This document shows positions 23,898 to 33,828 of a DNA stretch of 64,000 nucleotides, in pieces. Positions within the stretch are counted from its first letter, which is position 1. Each line of letters begins with the position of its first letter. The position numbers and the translations under genes were made by a program. Source of the DNA: Halopseudomonas nanhaiensis (GTDB lineage Bacteria; Pseudomonadota; Gammaproteobacteria; Pseudomonadales; Pseudomonadaceae); assembly GCF_020025155.1 (NCBI RefSeq), contig NZ_CP073751.1:1-64000 (forward strand). Reading direction: 5' to 3'. The notes under the pieces are model-generated. The model was not told the origin of the DNA and ran no database searches. It worked only from the letters and a program-made list of their open reading frames with translations.

Positions 23898-25105
23898 GCC
23901 GACGCCTCCATCAGTTTCAATACGGTGGGCATGTCCTTGTCGCCCCGGCCGGACAGGCAAACGATCATCTGATGGTCCGACGGGAGCTGCGGAGCCAGTC
24001 GCATCGCCTCAGCCAGGGCATGGGCCGTCTCCAGCGCAGGAATGATGCCCTCCAGGCGACAGCACTGATGAAAGGCGTTCAGCGCTTCGGAATCGGTGAC
24101 GGCCGCGTATTCGACTCGACCACATTCGTGCAGCCAGGCGTGTTCGGGCCCGATGCCCGGATAGTCGAGTCCCGCAGATATCGAGTGCGCATCATGGATC
24201 TGGCCGTCACCATCCTGCAGCAGGTAGGTACGATTGCCATGCAGTACACCCGGCTCGCCTCCCTGCAGACTGGCGGCATGCCGACCGCTGTCGAGCCCTT
24301 CGCCGGCGGCTTCGACACCTATCAGGCGCACGCTTCGATCCTCCAGGAAAGGATGAAACAGCCCCATCGCATTCGAGCCCCCGCCAATGCAGGCGACCAG
24401 ACTGTCGGGCAGCCTGCCGGTGCGGGCCTGGCACTGCTCGCGGGTCTCCCGGCCGATGACCGACTGGAAGGTGCGCACCATCAACGGATAAGGATGCGGC
24501 CCGGCCACGGTACCGATCATGTAGAAGGTATCGTCGACGTTGGTCACCCAGTCGCGCAACGCTTCGTTCATGGCGTCCTTCAGGGTGCCGGTGCCGTTGG
24601 TGACAGGCACGATGGTTGCGCCCAGCAGGCGCATGCGCGCGACGTTGTCGCGCTGTCGCTCGATGTCGGTGGCACCCATGTACACCACACAGGGGAGGCC
24701 GAAGCGAGCCGCGACGGTCGCAGCGGCTACGCCATGCATGCCCGCCCCGGTTTCCGCGATGATTCGCGTCTTGCCCATGCGCCGGGCCAGCAGGCCCTGG
24801 CCGATGCAGTTGTTGATCTTGTGGGCGCCGGTATGGTTGAGGTCTTCGCGTTTGAAGAAGATCTGCGCGCCGCCGAGGCTGGCCGTGAGGCGCTCGGCAA
24901 AGTACAGCGGATTGGGCCGGCCGACGAATTCGTTTTCGAAGCTGCGCAGCTCGCGAATGAACTGCGGGTCGGCCAGCGCTTCGTCGAAGGCCTGTTCCAG
25001 ATCCAGCACCAGCGGCATCAACGACTCGGCAACGAATCGCCCGCCGAAGCGGCCGAACAAGCCGTTGGCATCCGGTCCGGCAAATTCCAGTGGGGTTTGG
25101 TTCAT
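23894..25105 (-). CDS. trpB: Tryptophan synthase beta subunit
   Basis: TrpB (403 aa) is the PLP enzyme joining indole and serine to tryptophan. The PLP lysine is in [17 protein letters not shown] binds the phosphate, and [10 protein letters not shown] is the catalytic region. It is the first gene of trpBA and is divergent from trpI across a 91-base gap. In pseudomonads trpBA is activated by TrpI with indoleglycerol phosphate; the same arrangement is seen here. Confidence 0.97.
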   Translation of the reverse strand: MNQTPLEFAGPDANGLFGRFGGRFVAESLMPLVLDLEQAFDEALADPQFIRELRSFENEFVGRPNPLYFAERLTASLGGAQIFFKREDLNHTGAHKINNCIGQGLLARRMGKTRIIAETGAGMHGVAAATVAARFGLPCVVYMGATDIERQRDNVARMRLLGATIVPVTNGTGTLKDAMNEALRDWVTNVDDTFYMIGTVAGPHPYPLMVRTFQSVIGRETREQCQARTGRLPDSLVACIGGGSNAMGLFHPFLEDRSVRLIGVEAAGEGLDSGRHAASLQGGEPGVLHGNRTYLLQDGDGQIHDAHSISAGLDYPGIGPEHAWLHECGRVEYAAVTDSEALNAFHQCCRLEGIIPALETAHALAEAMRLAPQLPSDHQMIVCLSGRGDKDMPTVLKLMEASA

Positions 25106-25169
25106 GACGGTCTCCTCTACGTTGTCGCTACCCTAGGCGCTTCCATGCCAGGAAAAAATCGATAAGATG

Positions 25170-25186
25170 TCCTCAATCTGTGAGGA
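25170..25186. promoter_or_regulatory. Candidate TrpI operator
   Basis: TCCTCA-N5-TGAGGA is a perfect inverted repeat in the trpB-trpI intergenic region, centred about 73 bases from the trpB start and 19 from the trpI start. Size and placement fit a LysR-type recognition site. Assignment to TrpI is inference from position. Confidence 0.5.
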
Positions 25187-25196
25187 AAACTGACAT

Positions 25197-26096
25197 ATGC
25201 CACGCGATCTACCGTCGCTCAACGCCTTGCGAAGTTTCGATGCCGCGGCCCGGCTGGAGAGTGTCAGTCTGGCTGCGGATAGCTTGAACGTAACGCATGG
25301 TGCGGTCAGCCGTCAGCTACGCAGCCTTGAGAGCGAATTGGGTGTTGCCCTGTTCGAGAAGGCGGGTCGCGGCCTGAAACTCACCGATGCCGGTCGCCGC
25401 CTGCGCGATGCCTGTGACCAGGCTTTCGCTGATCTGCGCCAGGCCTGCGAGTCGATTCGCCAGGCCGACGTGCACGCTCCATTGCTGCTGGCGTGTCCTG
25501 GTAGCCTTCTGGCCCGATGGTTCATCCCGCGGCTGGACCGGCTCAATCGCGAACTGCCCGAACTCAATCTGCATCTTTCCGCAAGCGAAGCCGAGCTCGA
25601 CCCCAGACGTCCCGGCGTCAGCGCCACGCTGCTGTTCGCCGCCCCGCCCTGGCCCGCTGACCTGCAGGCCTATCCGCTGCTGAACGAGCGCATTGGGCCG
25701 GTGCTCAGTCCCAGGCTGGCTGGAGCGGAACGCTTTGCTGCCGGCGCGCCGCAAGCCTTGCGGGGGGAACCGCTTCTGCACACCGCTTCACGTCCCGGCG
25801 CCTGGGCGGACTGGGCGCTCAGCAGCGGACTGGCGCCCACCGACCTGCGCCAGGGGCAGGGTTTCGAACACCTGTACTACCTGCTCGAGGCCGCTCTGGC
25901 CGGAATCGGCGTGGCCATCGCGCCCGAACTGCTGGTAGCAGACGACGTTGCTTCCGGCCGGCTGGTCGCCCCCTGGGGGTTCGTCGAGACCGGCAATCAG
26001 CTGGTTCTGCTGGCCGCCGCCCGACAGCCGCAGACGCGCATCGCACAGCTTGCCGGGTGGCTGGAGGCGAACATGACGTCAGGGCAATCTGATTGA
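25197..26096 (+). CDS. trpI: LysR-type regulator of trpBA
   Basis: A 299-aa LysR-type regulator. The winged helix-turn-helix is in residues 5-65 ([36 protein letters not shown]), followed by a periplasmic-binding-protein-like effector domain. Divergent placement from trpBA, as in P. aeruginosa (PA0037), supports TrpI, which activates trpBA in response to indoleglycerol phosphate. The stop codon lies in an A/T-rich palindrome that may belong to the next operon's promoter. Confidence 0.92.
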   Translation: MPRDLPSLNALRSFDAAARLESVSLAADSLNVTHGAVSRQLRSLESELGVALFEKAGRGLKLTDAGRRLRDACDQAFADLRQACESIRQADVHAPLLLACPGSLLARWFIPRLDRLNRELPELNLHLSASEAELDPRRPGVSATLLFAAPPWPADLQAYPLLNERIGPVLSPRLAGAERFAAGAPQALRGEPLLHTASRPGAWADWALSSGLAPTDLRQGQGFEHLYYLLEAALAGIGVAIAPELLVADDVASGRLVAPWGFVETGNQLVLLAAARQPQTRIAQLAGWLEANMTSGQSD

Positions 26097-26110
26097 TAAC
26101 AATTGCTATT
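26095..26110. promoter_or_regulatory. Candidate Fur box before fhuCDB
   Basis: GATAACAATTGCTATT is a near-palindrome (ATA-a-CAA/TTG-c-TAT), much more A/T-rich than its surroundings and resembling GATAAT-type Fur half sites. It overlaps the trpI stop and lies about 65 bases before the fhuC start. The match to the 19-base consensus is only partial. Confidence 0.4.
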
Positions 26111-26173
26111 TAGGATAGATTCGCCTGCTCATTTCCCAGCCTCGCCGTGCGCCAGTCGCCGACCGGAGCCTGC

Positions 26174-26944
26174 ATGTTCCAGCTCGATTCCGTCACTTTC
26201 GCCGTGCCCTCGCGCACGCTGCTGCATCCCCTCGACCTGACGCTTGAGGAAGGCCGGATGATCGGTCTGATCGGTCACAACGGCTCCGGCAAGTCGACCC
26301 TGATAAAACTGCTCGCCCGGCAGCAAGAGCCCGCGGCCGGTCGCATCGAGCTGGACGGCAAGCCGCTGGCAGAATGGGGCGAGCGGGAATTCGCCCGGCA
26401 GGTCGCTTATCTGCCACAGCAGCTGCCCGCAGCAGAAAGTCTCACGGTACGTGAGCTGGTCGGATTCGGACGCTACCCCTGGCATGGCCTGCTGGGGCGC
26501 TTCGGCGAGGAGGATCACGCCAGAGTCGAGCGAGCCATGCAATTGACACAGGTCGAGCAGTACGCCGAGCGCCTGGTCGACAGTCTTTCCGGCGGTGAAC
26601 GGCAACGGGCCTGGCTGGCCATGCTGTTGGCGCAGAACACCCGCTATCTGCTGCTCGACGAACCGACCTCTGCGCTGGACATCGCGCACCAGGTTGAGGT
26701 GCTGGCGCTGGTGCATGATCTCAGCCGTGAGCTCGGGCTCGGCATCATCGTCGTGTTGCACGACATCAACATGGCTGCGCGCTACTGCGATTGGCTGGTC
26801 GCCCTGCATTCCGGTCGCTTGCTGATGCAGGGGACGCCGGAGGAGCTGATGACCGATGCCCATCTGCATAGCATTTATGGCCTGCCGATGACCGTTATCC
26901 CCCATCCTACGCAGGCGACGTCGATCGCCGTGGTACAGGGGTGA
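26174..26944 (+). CDS. fhuC: Iron-siderophore ABC transporter ATPase
   Basis: A 256-aa ATPase of the FhuC/FepC type that powers siderophore import. Walker A is GHNGSGKST, the Q-loop region is YLPQQLP, the signature is LSGGERQR, Walker B is YLLLDEPTSALD and the switch His is in VLHDINMAARYCD. ATG 26174 is chosen because GGAG lies 6 bases upstream; GTG 26147 is less likely. It is followed by the binding protein and a fused permease, giving a complete importer. Confidence 0.94.
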   Translation: MFQLDSVTFAVPSRTLLHPLDLTLEEGRMIGLIGHNGSGKSTLIKLLARQQEPAAGRIELDGKPLAEWGEREFARQVAYLPQQLPAAESLTVRELVGFGRYPWHGLLGRFGEEDHARVERAMQLTQVEQYAERLVDSLSGGERQRAWLAMLLAQNTRYLLLDEPTSALDIAHQVEVLALVHDLSRELGLGIIVVLHDINMAARYCDWLVALHSGRLLMQGTPEELMTDAHLHSIYGLPMTVIPHPTQATSIAVVQG

Positions 26945-27801
26945 GGCGTCGCGCCTTTCTGCTCGGTTGCCTGTTGATCGCCTCGCTGACGGTCGCTCGC
27001 GCCGAGCCCCTGGTCGCCAGTCGCGTGGCCGTGATCGACTGGGGCCTGGCTGAAACCCTGCTGGGTCTCGGCATGACACCCCTGGCTGTGGCCGAGCTGG
27101 ACAACTACCGACGCTGGGTCGCGATACCCGAGATGCCGGCCGGCGTACAGGACCTCGGGCTGCGTACCGAACCCAACCTCGAGCTGCTGGCTCAACTGCG
27201 CCCGGATCTGATTCTCATCACCCCCCAGTTCGAGGCTGCCCGCCCAAAGCTCGAGCGCATCGCGCCGGTCGTCAGCCTGTCGATCTACCGCCCGAACGGC
27301 GATCCCTATGCCAATGCCCAGCAGGTGACCCGGGAAATCGCTGCATTGACTGCTCTGGAGCCAAATGCCGAAGCGTTGATTGCCTCGGTGGATGCGCAGT
27401 TGGATGCGCTGCGAGAGGCTCTCGCCGATCAGACGATCCCGCCGCTGTTCGTAGCCAGTCTGATGGACGACCGGCACGCCCGGGTATTCGGTCGTCAAAG
27501 CCTGTTTCATGCGGTGATGCAGCGCGCCGGGCTGACCAATGCCTGGTCCGGCTCGGACAATTTCTGGGGATTCGCGCAGACGGGTATCGAACAGCTGGCA
27601 GATCCGGCCGAAGCCGGACTGATTCTGTTGCAGCCGTTGCCGCTCAATGCCGAACGCAGTCTGGCATCGAGTGCGCTCTGGCAGAACCTGCCGCTGGTGC
27701 GCGCTGAACGGGTCTACCGTTTTCCGCCCACCTGGCAGTTCGGTGGACTGGTTTCGGCCAGCCGTTTTGCCAGTCTCCTGGATGAGGCGCTGGATGAATG
27801 A
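26941..27801 (+). CDS. fhuD: Iron-siderophore periplasmic binding protein (FhuD-like)
   Basis: A 286-aa class III binding protein that delivers ferric siderophore to the permease. The signal peptide (residues 1-21) contains RRAFLLG, a twin-arginine-like motif; E. coli FhuD is also exported by Tat. The TroA/FecB-like lobes are seen in IDWGLAETLLGLGMTP, LLAQLRPDLILI and the late VYRFPPTWQFGG. Start is GTG 26941, overlapping the fhuC stop. The absence of a lipobox fits a soluble periplasmic protein. Confidence 0.9.
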   Translation: MRRRAFLLGCLLIASLTVARAEPLVASRVAVIDWGLAETLLGLGMTPLAVAELDNYRRWVAIPEMPAGVQDLGLRTEPNLELLAQLRPDLILITPQFEAARPKLERIAPVVSLSIYRPNGDPYANAQQVTREIAALTALEPNAEALIASVDAQLDALREALADQTIPPLFVASLMDDRHARVFGRQSLFHAVMQRAGLTNAWSGSDNFWGFAQTGIEQLADPAEAGLILLQPLPLNAERSLASSALWQNLPLVRAERVYRFPPTWQFGGLVSASRFASLLDEALDE

Positions 27802-29773
27802 AGTGATGCTCCGTCGGCCCCCGGTGGGCCTGTGGGTCGGGGCGCTGCTGGTGGTCGCGTTGCTGCTGGCGCTGGTCCAGCTGGCCGGACGCTTGCCGCC
27901 TGCGTTGTGGTTCACCGCGCTGGTCGGTCCCGATCTGAGTGATGTACGGCAGCTGCTGGTGTATTTCAGCTGGCTCCCGCGCCTGGCCATGAGCGGGCTG
28001 TGCGGCGCTGCACTCGGGCTCGCCGGCTTGCTCATGCAGCAGGTATTGCGCAATCCGCTGGCCTCTCCCTCCACCCTGGGCGCAGCCAACGGCGCGCAGC
28101 TGGCTCTGGCGCTGACCACGCTCTATGCCCCGACCCTGCTGGTAGCCAGTGAATGGATCGCCTTTGCCGGCGCGGCGTTGGCGACGCTCGCGGTCATGCT
28201 GCTGGCGCACCGCCGCGGAATGTCGCCGCTCAGCCTGATCCTCGCCGGTCTGGTCATCAGCCTGTATCTCGGGGCGCTCAACGTCGTACTGATGTTGATG
28301 CAGCCGCAGGGACTGACTGCACTGTTCATCTGGACCGCAGGGTCGCTCAGCCAGCACAGCTGGGACGGCGTGCTGTTCCTGCTGCCACGCCTGGCGCTGG
28401 CGCTGCTCGCCGTGATGGTGCTGGCGCGCCCGCTGGCGCTGCTGGAGCTGGATGAAACCGGTGCTCGCAGCCTGGGCGTGTCGCTTGGCCGCCTGCGCGC
28501 GCTGGCACTGGGCATCGCCGTGTTCCTCACCGCCTGCGTCGTCAGCAGTGTCGGCGTGATCGGCTTCATCGGTCTCGCCGCACCGGCGATCGTGCGTCTG
28601 ATGGGCGCCCGCAGTTTTGCCCAGCGTCTGATCTGGACGCCGCTGCTCGGCGCGGCGCTGCTCTGGCTGGCTGATCTGAGTTTGCAACAGCTGGCCGGCG
28701 AGCGTAGCGAGCTGCTGCCGACCGGCGCAGTGACCGCGTTGCTGGGCGCTCCGCTGCTGCTGTGGCTGTTGCCGAGGCTGCGCATGGGTGGCGCCCCGAC
28801 GCTGCGCACCCCCGCCATGAGCCTCGGCTCGACGCGCCCGGCCGCGCGAACGCCGGTTGTACTTGGCCTGCTGTTGCTGGGGCTGGCCGCGCTCGCTCTG
28901 CTGCTTGGCCAGGGCCCGGACGGCTGGACGCTGACGCTGGATCCGGCGGTGCTCGAATGGCGCTTGCCGCGGGCCATGGCAGCGGTCGGTGCCGGGTTGA
29001 TGCTGGCTGTGGCCGGCACCCTTCTGCAACGGCTGACGGGCAATCCGATGGCCAGCCCCGAGATCATGGGTATCAGCGCCGGCGCTGCACTGGGCCTGAT
29101 GGCGATGGTGTTTCTGTGGCCGACAGCGCCGCTGCTCATCCGTCTGCTGGTCGGGTGTCTGGGCGCAGCGGTGACGCTGACGATCATCATCGGATTCGCT
29201 CGGCGGCAGGACTTTTCTCCCGAGCGCCTGCTGCTGGTCGGGATTGCCATCAGTGCCCTGTTCGATGCGGTGCAGACGCTGGTGCTGTCGCTCAATGATC
29301 CACGCGGGCAGAACCTCCTCGGCTGGTTGTCCGGCTCCACCTACCACGTGGAGATGCCGCTGGCCCTGGTCGCCTGTATCGGCGCCGGTGTGTTGTTGTT
29401 GGCGTGTCTGCCGCTGCAACGCTGGTTGACCCTGCTGCCGCTGGGCGACGGACCGCCGCGCAGCCTCGGGGTGCCGCTGGCGCGGGCGCGGCTGCTGCTG
29501 ATGCTGCTGGCCGCGCTGCTCACCGCCGCGGGTACCCTGGTCATTGGACCCTTGAGCTTCGTCGGGCTGATGGCACCACACATGGCCCGACTGCTGGGCT
29601 TTCACCGCGCGCGGGGGCAGTTGCTGGCTGCGGCTGCGCTGGGCGCCGGCCTGATGCTGCTGGCTGACTGGCTCGGGCGCATGCTGATGTTCCCGGATCA
29701 GCTGCCGGCAGGCTTGCTCGCCGCCGTGCTCGGCGGCGCCTATCTCGTGTGGGGGCTCGGCCGCCGCAGTTGA
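27794..29773 (+). CDS. fhuB: Iron-siderophore permease, fused double FecCD protein (FhuB-like)
   Basis: A 659-aa inner-membrane permease with two tandem FecCD domains, about residues 1-325 and 345-659. Each begins with PR(A/L) before a GxGLxLA.G.LLQ helix and contains the coupling NPLASPSTLGAANGA or NPMASPEIMGISAGA. Length and fusion match FhuB (660 aa) rather than separate FecC/FecD. About 20 hydrophobic helices are evident. The start at ATG 27794 overlaps the fhuD gene by 8 bases. Hydroxamate specificity is inferred from the FhuB form and the nearby fhuF. Confidence 0.94.
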   Translation: MNEVMLRRPPVGLWVGALLVVALLLALVQLAGRLPPALWFTALVGPDLSDVRQLLVYFSWLPRLAMSGLCGAALGLAGLLMQQVLRNPLASPSTLGAANGAQLALALTTLYAPTLLVASEWIAFAGAALATLAVMLLAHRRGMSPLSLILAGLVISLYLGALNVVLMLMQPQGLTALFIWTAGSLSQHSWDGVLFLLPRLALALLAVMVLARPLALLELDETGARSLGVSLGRLRALALGIAVFLTACVVSSVGVIGFIGLAAPAIVRLMGARSFAQRLIWTPLLGAALLWLADLSLQQLAGERSELLPTGAVTALLGAPLLLWLLPRLRMGGAPTLRTPAMSLGSTRPAARTPVVLGLLLLGLAALALLLGQGPDGWTLTLDPAVLEWRLPRAMAAVGAGLMLAVAGTLLQRLTGNPMASPEIMGISAGAALGLMAMVFLWPTAPLLIRLLVGCLGAAVTLTIIIGFARRQDFSPERLLLVGIAISALFDAVQTLVLSLNDPRGQNLLGWLSGSTYHVEMPLALVACIGAGVLLLACLPLQRWLTLLPLGDGPPRSLGVPLARARLLLMLLAALLTAAGTLVIGPLSFVGLMAPHMARLLGFHRARGQLLAAAALGAGLMLLADWLGRMLMFPDQLPAGLLAAVLGGAYLVWGLGRRS

Positions 29774-29940
29774 GCCGCGTTGTCGCCGTGCTGGCTGGCC
29801 GAGCGGCTGACGGGTCCCGGCAGGGCGGGTGTGCAGGCGATTAACGCAGACGTCAGTCGGCGTCGGCCTTCCCTACCCGCCATTCGCCGGCTATGGTTGC
29901 TGCATCCGTTAACCGCGATTCAATCTGGCGAGGACATGCA

Positions 29941-30951
29941 ATGAAAGCGATCGGCTATACCCAGCACGGCGACAGCTCCCGTGACGATGCCCTGATCGAC
30001 CTCGACCTGCCGCGCCCCGAGCCGGGTCCGCACGACCTACTGGTTCGGGTCGCGGCGGTGTCGGTCAACCCGGTCGATACGAAAATCCGCCGCACCCGGG
30101 CGGCAAGCCATGCGGCGCCGCAGGTGCTTGGCTGGGACGCGGTCGGCACGGTTGAGCAGGCCGGGGACGCCGTCGAAGGGTTCAAGGCGGGTGACCGGGT
30201 GTTCTACGCCGGCGCCATAGATCGACCGGGCAGCAACGCCGAGTATCAGGTGGTCGACGCGCGCATCGTCGGCCATGCGCCGGTGTCGGTGAATGACGCC
30301 GAGGCCGCCGCGCTGCCGCTTACCGCCATCACCGCCTGGGAACTGCTGTTCGATCGTTTCTGCGTGGCCGAGGGCAGCGGCAAGGGTCGTAGCCTGCTGA
30401 TCATCGGCGCGGCCGGTGGTGTTGGTTCGATCATGGTGCAGCTCGCCCACCGCCTGACCGACCTGACCGTAATCGGTACCGCAGGCCGGCCGGAGAGCGT
30501 CGAATGGGTGCGCCAGCTGGGCGCCGATCACGTTATCGACCATCGCCAGCCGATGCTGCCACAACTGAAGGAGCTCGGGCTGGAGTCGGTCGACATGATC
30601 GCCTCGCTGACGCACACCCAGGACTATTACGAGCAGTACGTCGAGTGCCTGACGCCGCAGGGCAAGCTCGGGCTGATCGATGATTTCGACAGCCTGGACG
30701 TGATCAAGCTCAAGCCCAAGAGCCTGTCGCTGCACTGGGAGTTCATGTTCGCCCGCAGCCTGCATCAGACGCAGGACATGGCTGCGCAGGGCAAGCTGCT
30801 GCAACGCGTGGCGCAGCTGATCGACAGCGGGGCGCTGCGTACCACCCTTGGCGAACACTTCGGCACGATCACCGCGGCCAACCTGCTCAAGGCGCACAGG
30901 CTGCTCGAGAGCCATCAGGCACGTGGCAAGATCGTACTGGAAGGCTTCTGA
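29941..30951 (+). CDS. Zinc-type alcohol dehydrogenase family oxidoreductase
   Basis: A 336-aa medium-chain dehydrogenase/reductase of the quinone-oxidoreductase-like branch. The GroES-like N-terminal half has VSVNPVDTKIRR and LGWDAVGTV. The nucleotide-binding half has IIGAAGGVGSIMVQLAH, an AxxGxxG-type NADPH motif. The catalytic zinc ligands of classical alcohol dehydrogenases are not obvious, so a zinc-free NADPH reductase is likely. ATG 29941 follows GAGGA. It starts a (+) group of three metabolic genes set between the two iron-uptake blocks. Confidence 0.85.
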   Translation: MKAIGYTQHGDSSRDDALIDLDLPRPEPGPHDLLVRVAAVSVNPVDTKIRRTRAASHAAPQVLGWDAVGTVEQAGDAVEGFKAGDRVFYAGAIDRPGSNAEYQVVDARIVGHAPVSVNDAEAAALPLTAITAWELLFDRFCVAEGSGKGRSLLIIGAAGGVGSIMVQLAHRLTDLTVIGTAGRPESVEWVRQLGADHVIDHRQPMLPQLKELGLESVDMIASLTHTQDYYEQYVECLTPQGKLGLIDDFDSLDVIKLKPKSLSLHWEFMFARSLHQTQDMAAQGKLLQRVAQLIDSGALRTTLGEHFGTITAANLLKAHRLLESHQARGKIVLEGF

Positions 30952-30982
30952 CGAGCGACCACCCGGGAGGATGCCCAAGGCA

Positions 30983-31900
30983 ATGCAGTTACCCAAGACA
31001 GCGCGACTCGTCGAAGTAGGGCCGCGCGACGGTCTGCAGAACGAGCAACAGCCCATCAGCGTCGCTGACAAGGTGCAGCTGGTGAACGACCTGAGCGCCG
31101 CCGGGCTCGGCTATATCGAAGTCGGCAGTTTCGTATCGCCCAAGTGGGTACCGCAAATGGCCGGGAGTGCTGAAGTGTTCGCGCAAATCGAGCAACGGCC
31201 GGGCGTGACCTATGCGGCGCTGACGCCCAATCTCAAGGGCTTCGAGGCCGCCCTGGGAGCAGGTGTACGCGAGGTGGCGGTGTTCGCCGCTGCGTCGGAG
31301 GCCTTCTCGAAGCGCAACATCAACTGCTCGATTGACGACAGCCTGCTGCGCTTCGAACCGCTGATGGCAGCGGCAGCACGCCACAGCGTGCGTGTCCGCG
31401 GTTACATTTCCTGCGTGCTCGGCTGCCCTTACGAGGGTGCTGTTGATCCCTCGCGGGTCGCTGAGATTGCCGCTGAACTGATTGGCATGGGCTGTTACGA
31501 AGTCTCACTTGGGGACACCATCGGGGTGGGCACTGCCGGCGACACCCGCCGGTTGATCGATGCGGTGAGCAAGCGTGTGCCCCGCGAGCAGCTGGCCGGA
31601 CATTTTCACGATACCTACGGTCAGGCGCTGGCCAACATCCACGCGGCCCTGCTGGACGGCATCGCGGTGTTCGACAGCTCGGTCGCAGGGCTGGGTGGCT
31701 GCCCCTATGCGCGAGGCGCCACCGGAAATGTGGCCACCGAAGATGTGCTCTACCTGCTGAACGGGTTGGGCATCGACACCGGCGTGGACATGCAGCGTCT
31801 GGTGAGCGCCGGGGAGCGTATCTGCCAGGTGCTGGGCAAGGACAACGGGTCTCGAGTCGCTCGGGCAATGCTGGCCAGGGCGATGACCAGCGACGGATAA
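30983..31900 (+). CDS. mvaB: Hydroxymethylglutaryl-CoA lyase
   Basis: A 305-aa TIM-barrel lyase that splits HMG-CoA into acetoacetate and acetyl-CoA, the last step of leucine degradation. VEVGPRDGLQNE carries the catalytic Arg-Asp, SLGDTIGVGT and HFHDTYGQALAN supply metal ligands, and the diagnostic VAGLGGCPYARGATGN holds the active-site cysteine. The start could be ATG 30971 or 30983; GGGAGG abuts the first, so 30983 is preferred. No other leucine-catabolism gene of the liu type is in the window. Confidence 0.93.
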   Translation: MQLPKTARLVEVGPRDGLQNEQQPISVADKVQLVNDLSAAGLGYIEVGSFVSPKWVPQMAGSAEVFAQIEQRPGVTYAALTPNLKGFEAALGAGVREVAVFAAASEAFSKRNINCSIDDSLLRFEPLMAAAARHSVRVRGYISCVLGCPYEGAVDPSRVAEIAAELIGMGCYEVSLGDTIGVGTAGDTRRLIDAVSKRVPREQLAGHFHDTYGQALANIHAALLDGIAVFDSSVAGLGGCPYARGATGNVATEDVLYLLNGLGIDTGVDMQRLVSAGERICQVLGKDNGSRVARAMLARAMTSDG

Positions 31901-31955
31901 TGAAACCGACTGTTTCCAGGGGCATCGCCGATGGCGCCCTGGTCAAGGAGATCCC

Positions 31956-32999
31956 ATGACTCGTAGCAATCCGCTGGGCACGCGCATCCCGCTGATACAG
32001 GCGCCGATGGCCGGTGTGCAGGGCAGCGCCCTGGCTCTGGAAGTATGCCGAGCCGGCGCGCTCGGCTCCCTGCCGGCGGCGATGCTGGGCCCGGAGGCAC
32101 TGGAGCAGGAGCTGAGCGTGCTCGCCGCTCAGAGTACCGGCCCCTGGAGCGCCAATTTCTTCTGTCATGCTTCGCCGCAGCCCGATGCTGCTGCCAGCAG
32201 ACGCTGGCGCGAGGCGCTGAGCCCCTACTACGACGAGTACGGGATCGCCCCCGACGCGATCGCGCCGGGGGCTGCACGCAGACCCTTCGATGCCGATGCG
32301 CTCGCTCTGCTGGAGCGTTACCGCCCTGCCGTGGTGAGTTTTCATTTCGGACTACCCGACGCGACGCTGCTCGATCGCATCAAGGCGCTGGGCATCCTGG
32401 TGCTGTCCTCGGCGACCACCGTGGCCGAAGCGCGGTGGCTGGAAGCCCATGGTGCCGATGTGATCATCGCTCAGGGGCTCGAAGCCGGCGGTCATCGCGG
32501 CATGTTTCTCGAGCAGGACCTGACCGGGCAACTGGGCACGCTGGCGCTGGTTCCGCAGGTCGTCGATGCCGTACGTCTGCCCGTGGTGGCTGCCGGAGGC
32601 ATTGCCGATACCCGCGGGATTCGCGCAGCGCTGGCGCTGGGCGCCTGCGCGGTGCAGCTGGGCACGGCGTATCTGCTGTGCCCGGAGTGCACCACATCGT
32701 CGGTCCACCGGGCGGCGCTGGCAGGATCGGGGGCGGAGCATACGGTGTTGACCAATGTGTTCAGCGGCCGACCCGCACGCGGGATCGTCAACCGGGTGGT
32801 GCGCGAGGTCGGTCCCATGTCGTCTGCGGCGCCGGCCTTTCCGCTTGCTACGGCAGGTATTGCACCGCTGCGCAGTGCAGCCGAGAAGCAGGGTAGAGGC
32901 GATTTCTCGCCTCTCTGGTCGGGACAGAATGCCAGCGGTTGCCGGGCGGTCTCTGCCTACCAGCTGACCTGCGAGCTGAGCGCCGCATTCGCGCTGTGA
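31956..32999 (+). CDS. Nitronate monooxygenase (class I, FMN)
   Basis: A 347-aa FMN TIM-barrel enzyme of the nitronate monooxygenase / 2-nitropropane dioxygenase family, which oxidises toxic nitronates such as propionate-3-nitronate. IQAPMAGVQG begins the barrel, QGLEAGGHRG carries the catalytic histidine of class I, and PVVAAGGIADTRG plus ACAVQLGTAYL bind FMN. AAGGAG lies just before ATG 31956. It ends 8 bases before the convergent fhuF stop. Confidence 0.9.
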   Translation: MTRSNPLGTRIPLIQAPMAGVQGSALALEVCRAGALGSLPAAMLGPEALEQELSVLAAQSTGPWSANFFCHASPQPDAAASRRWREALSPYYDEYGIAPDAIAPGAARRPFDADALALLERYRPAVVSFHFGLPDATLLDRIKALGILVLSSATTVAEARWLEAHGADVIIAQGLEAGGHRGMFLEQDLTGQLGTLALVPQVVDAVRLPVVAAGGIADTRGIRAALALGACAVQLGTAYLLCPECTTSSVHRAALAGSGAEHTVLTNVFSGRPARGIVNRVVREVGPMSSAAPAFPLATAGIAPLRSAAEKQGRGDFSPLWSGQNASGCRAVSAYQLTCELSAAFAL

Positions 33000-33007
33000 G
33001 AGCCGCC

Positions 33008-33775
33008 TCAGGCCTGTTGGATCAGAATGGCATCCGGCTGATACCCGGCCGGCGGATTGTCGGTGTGCGGACAGGTCGCGCACAGCGTCTTGCCCGGCAG
33101 CAGATAGCGCACACAGCAATGCTTGCGTTGTCGGTGCGGAGCGTCTGCATCGGGCCGCTCGACGTAGCGGATGCTGTCGTACAACGGATTGGTGTAACCG
33201 TTGGGACGACAGGTGGCCTGCAGCAGCTCGCGCGCCTGCGCGATCCGGTCCTGTGGGGCTCCCGCATGCGCCAGCTCGCCGAGCATCCACTCGTAGTAGT
33301 GCCCGACGCTGCTCCAGAGGACTTTCGGCGCGATTTTCACCTGCCCGCAGAGGGTCCGGATGACCGGATCGAGATGCCCATCCATCAGCTCTTCGAACCG
33401 CTCGAAACCATTGCGCGGCTGCCGGTTCCAGGCGCTGCCCAGGTCGGGAAGGATGAACGCTTCCGGCAGGCCGTCAGCGCCGACTGCCACCCGTAGTGAT
33501 GCCGTATGCACCGGCAGGCGCCAGTCATGCATCACACTGGCGGCGACCACGGCCGGCACCAGTCTGAGAAAATGGTACTTGATCCAGATCGAAACCAGGG
33601 CGCGACGATCGGCCTGGGCATACTGCGGGGCAAACCGCAGCAGATTATCGGCCAGCTGTTCCGGCGCCAGGTAGTCGCTGATGCCGAGCGACGGCCGCGG
33701 GTCGCCTGGCAGCGCGAGCGTGTCGGAAAGCCTGGCCAGCGGACCTGGAAACAGATTCTGCAGTGTCTGGGTCAC
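33008..33775 (-). CDS. fhuF: Siderophore-iron reductase, FhuF-like
   Basis: A 255-aa cytoplasmic ferric-siderophore reductase. The C-terminal CC-X10-C-X2-C motif, beginning HCCVRYLLPG, is the [2Fe-2S] site that defines FhuF proteins. The N-terminal half has the IucA/IucC-related FhuF fold. GTG 33775 is favoured by an adjacent GGAGGA; a GTG at 33796 would add 7 residues. It follows the TonB receptor on the same strand and would release iron from hydroxamates imported by FhuBCD. Confidence 0.9.
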   Translation of the reverse strand: MTQTLQNLFPGPLARLSDTLALPGDPRPSLGISDYLAPEQLADNLLRFAPQYAQADRRALVSIWIKYHFLRLVPAVVAASVMHDWRLPVHTASLRVAVGADGLPEAFILPDLGSAWNRQPRNGFERFEELMDGHLDPVIRTLCGQVKIAPKVLWSSVGHYYEWMLGELAHAGAPQDRIAQARELLQATCRPNGYTNPLYDSIRYVERPDADAPHRQRKHCCVRYLLPGKTLCATCPHTDNPPAGYQPDAILIQQA

Positions 33776-33828
33776 GCGTCCTCCGTAGACAGGCACCCGC
33801 GCCAGGCTGACGAGGGTCGGCGAGAGAC

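Noticed and set aside
29345-29354. CACGTGG sequence resembling part of parS
   Set aside because: Only the centre of the palindrome matches; it lies in fhuB codons without flanking symmetry.
27644-29605. 653-codon open frame on the minus strand opposite fhuB
   Set aside because: Its translation is Gln/Arg/His-rich low complexity, a shadow of the Leu/Ala-rich membrane protein on the plus strand, with no domain.
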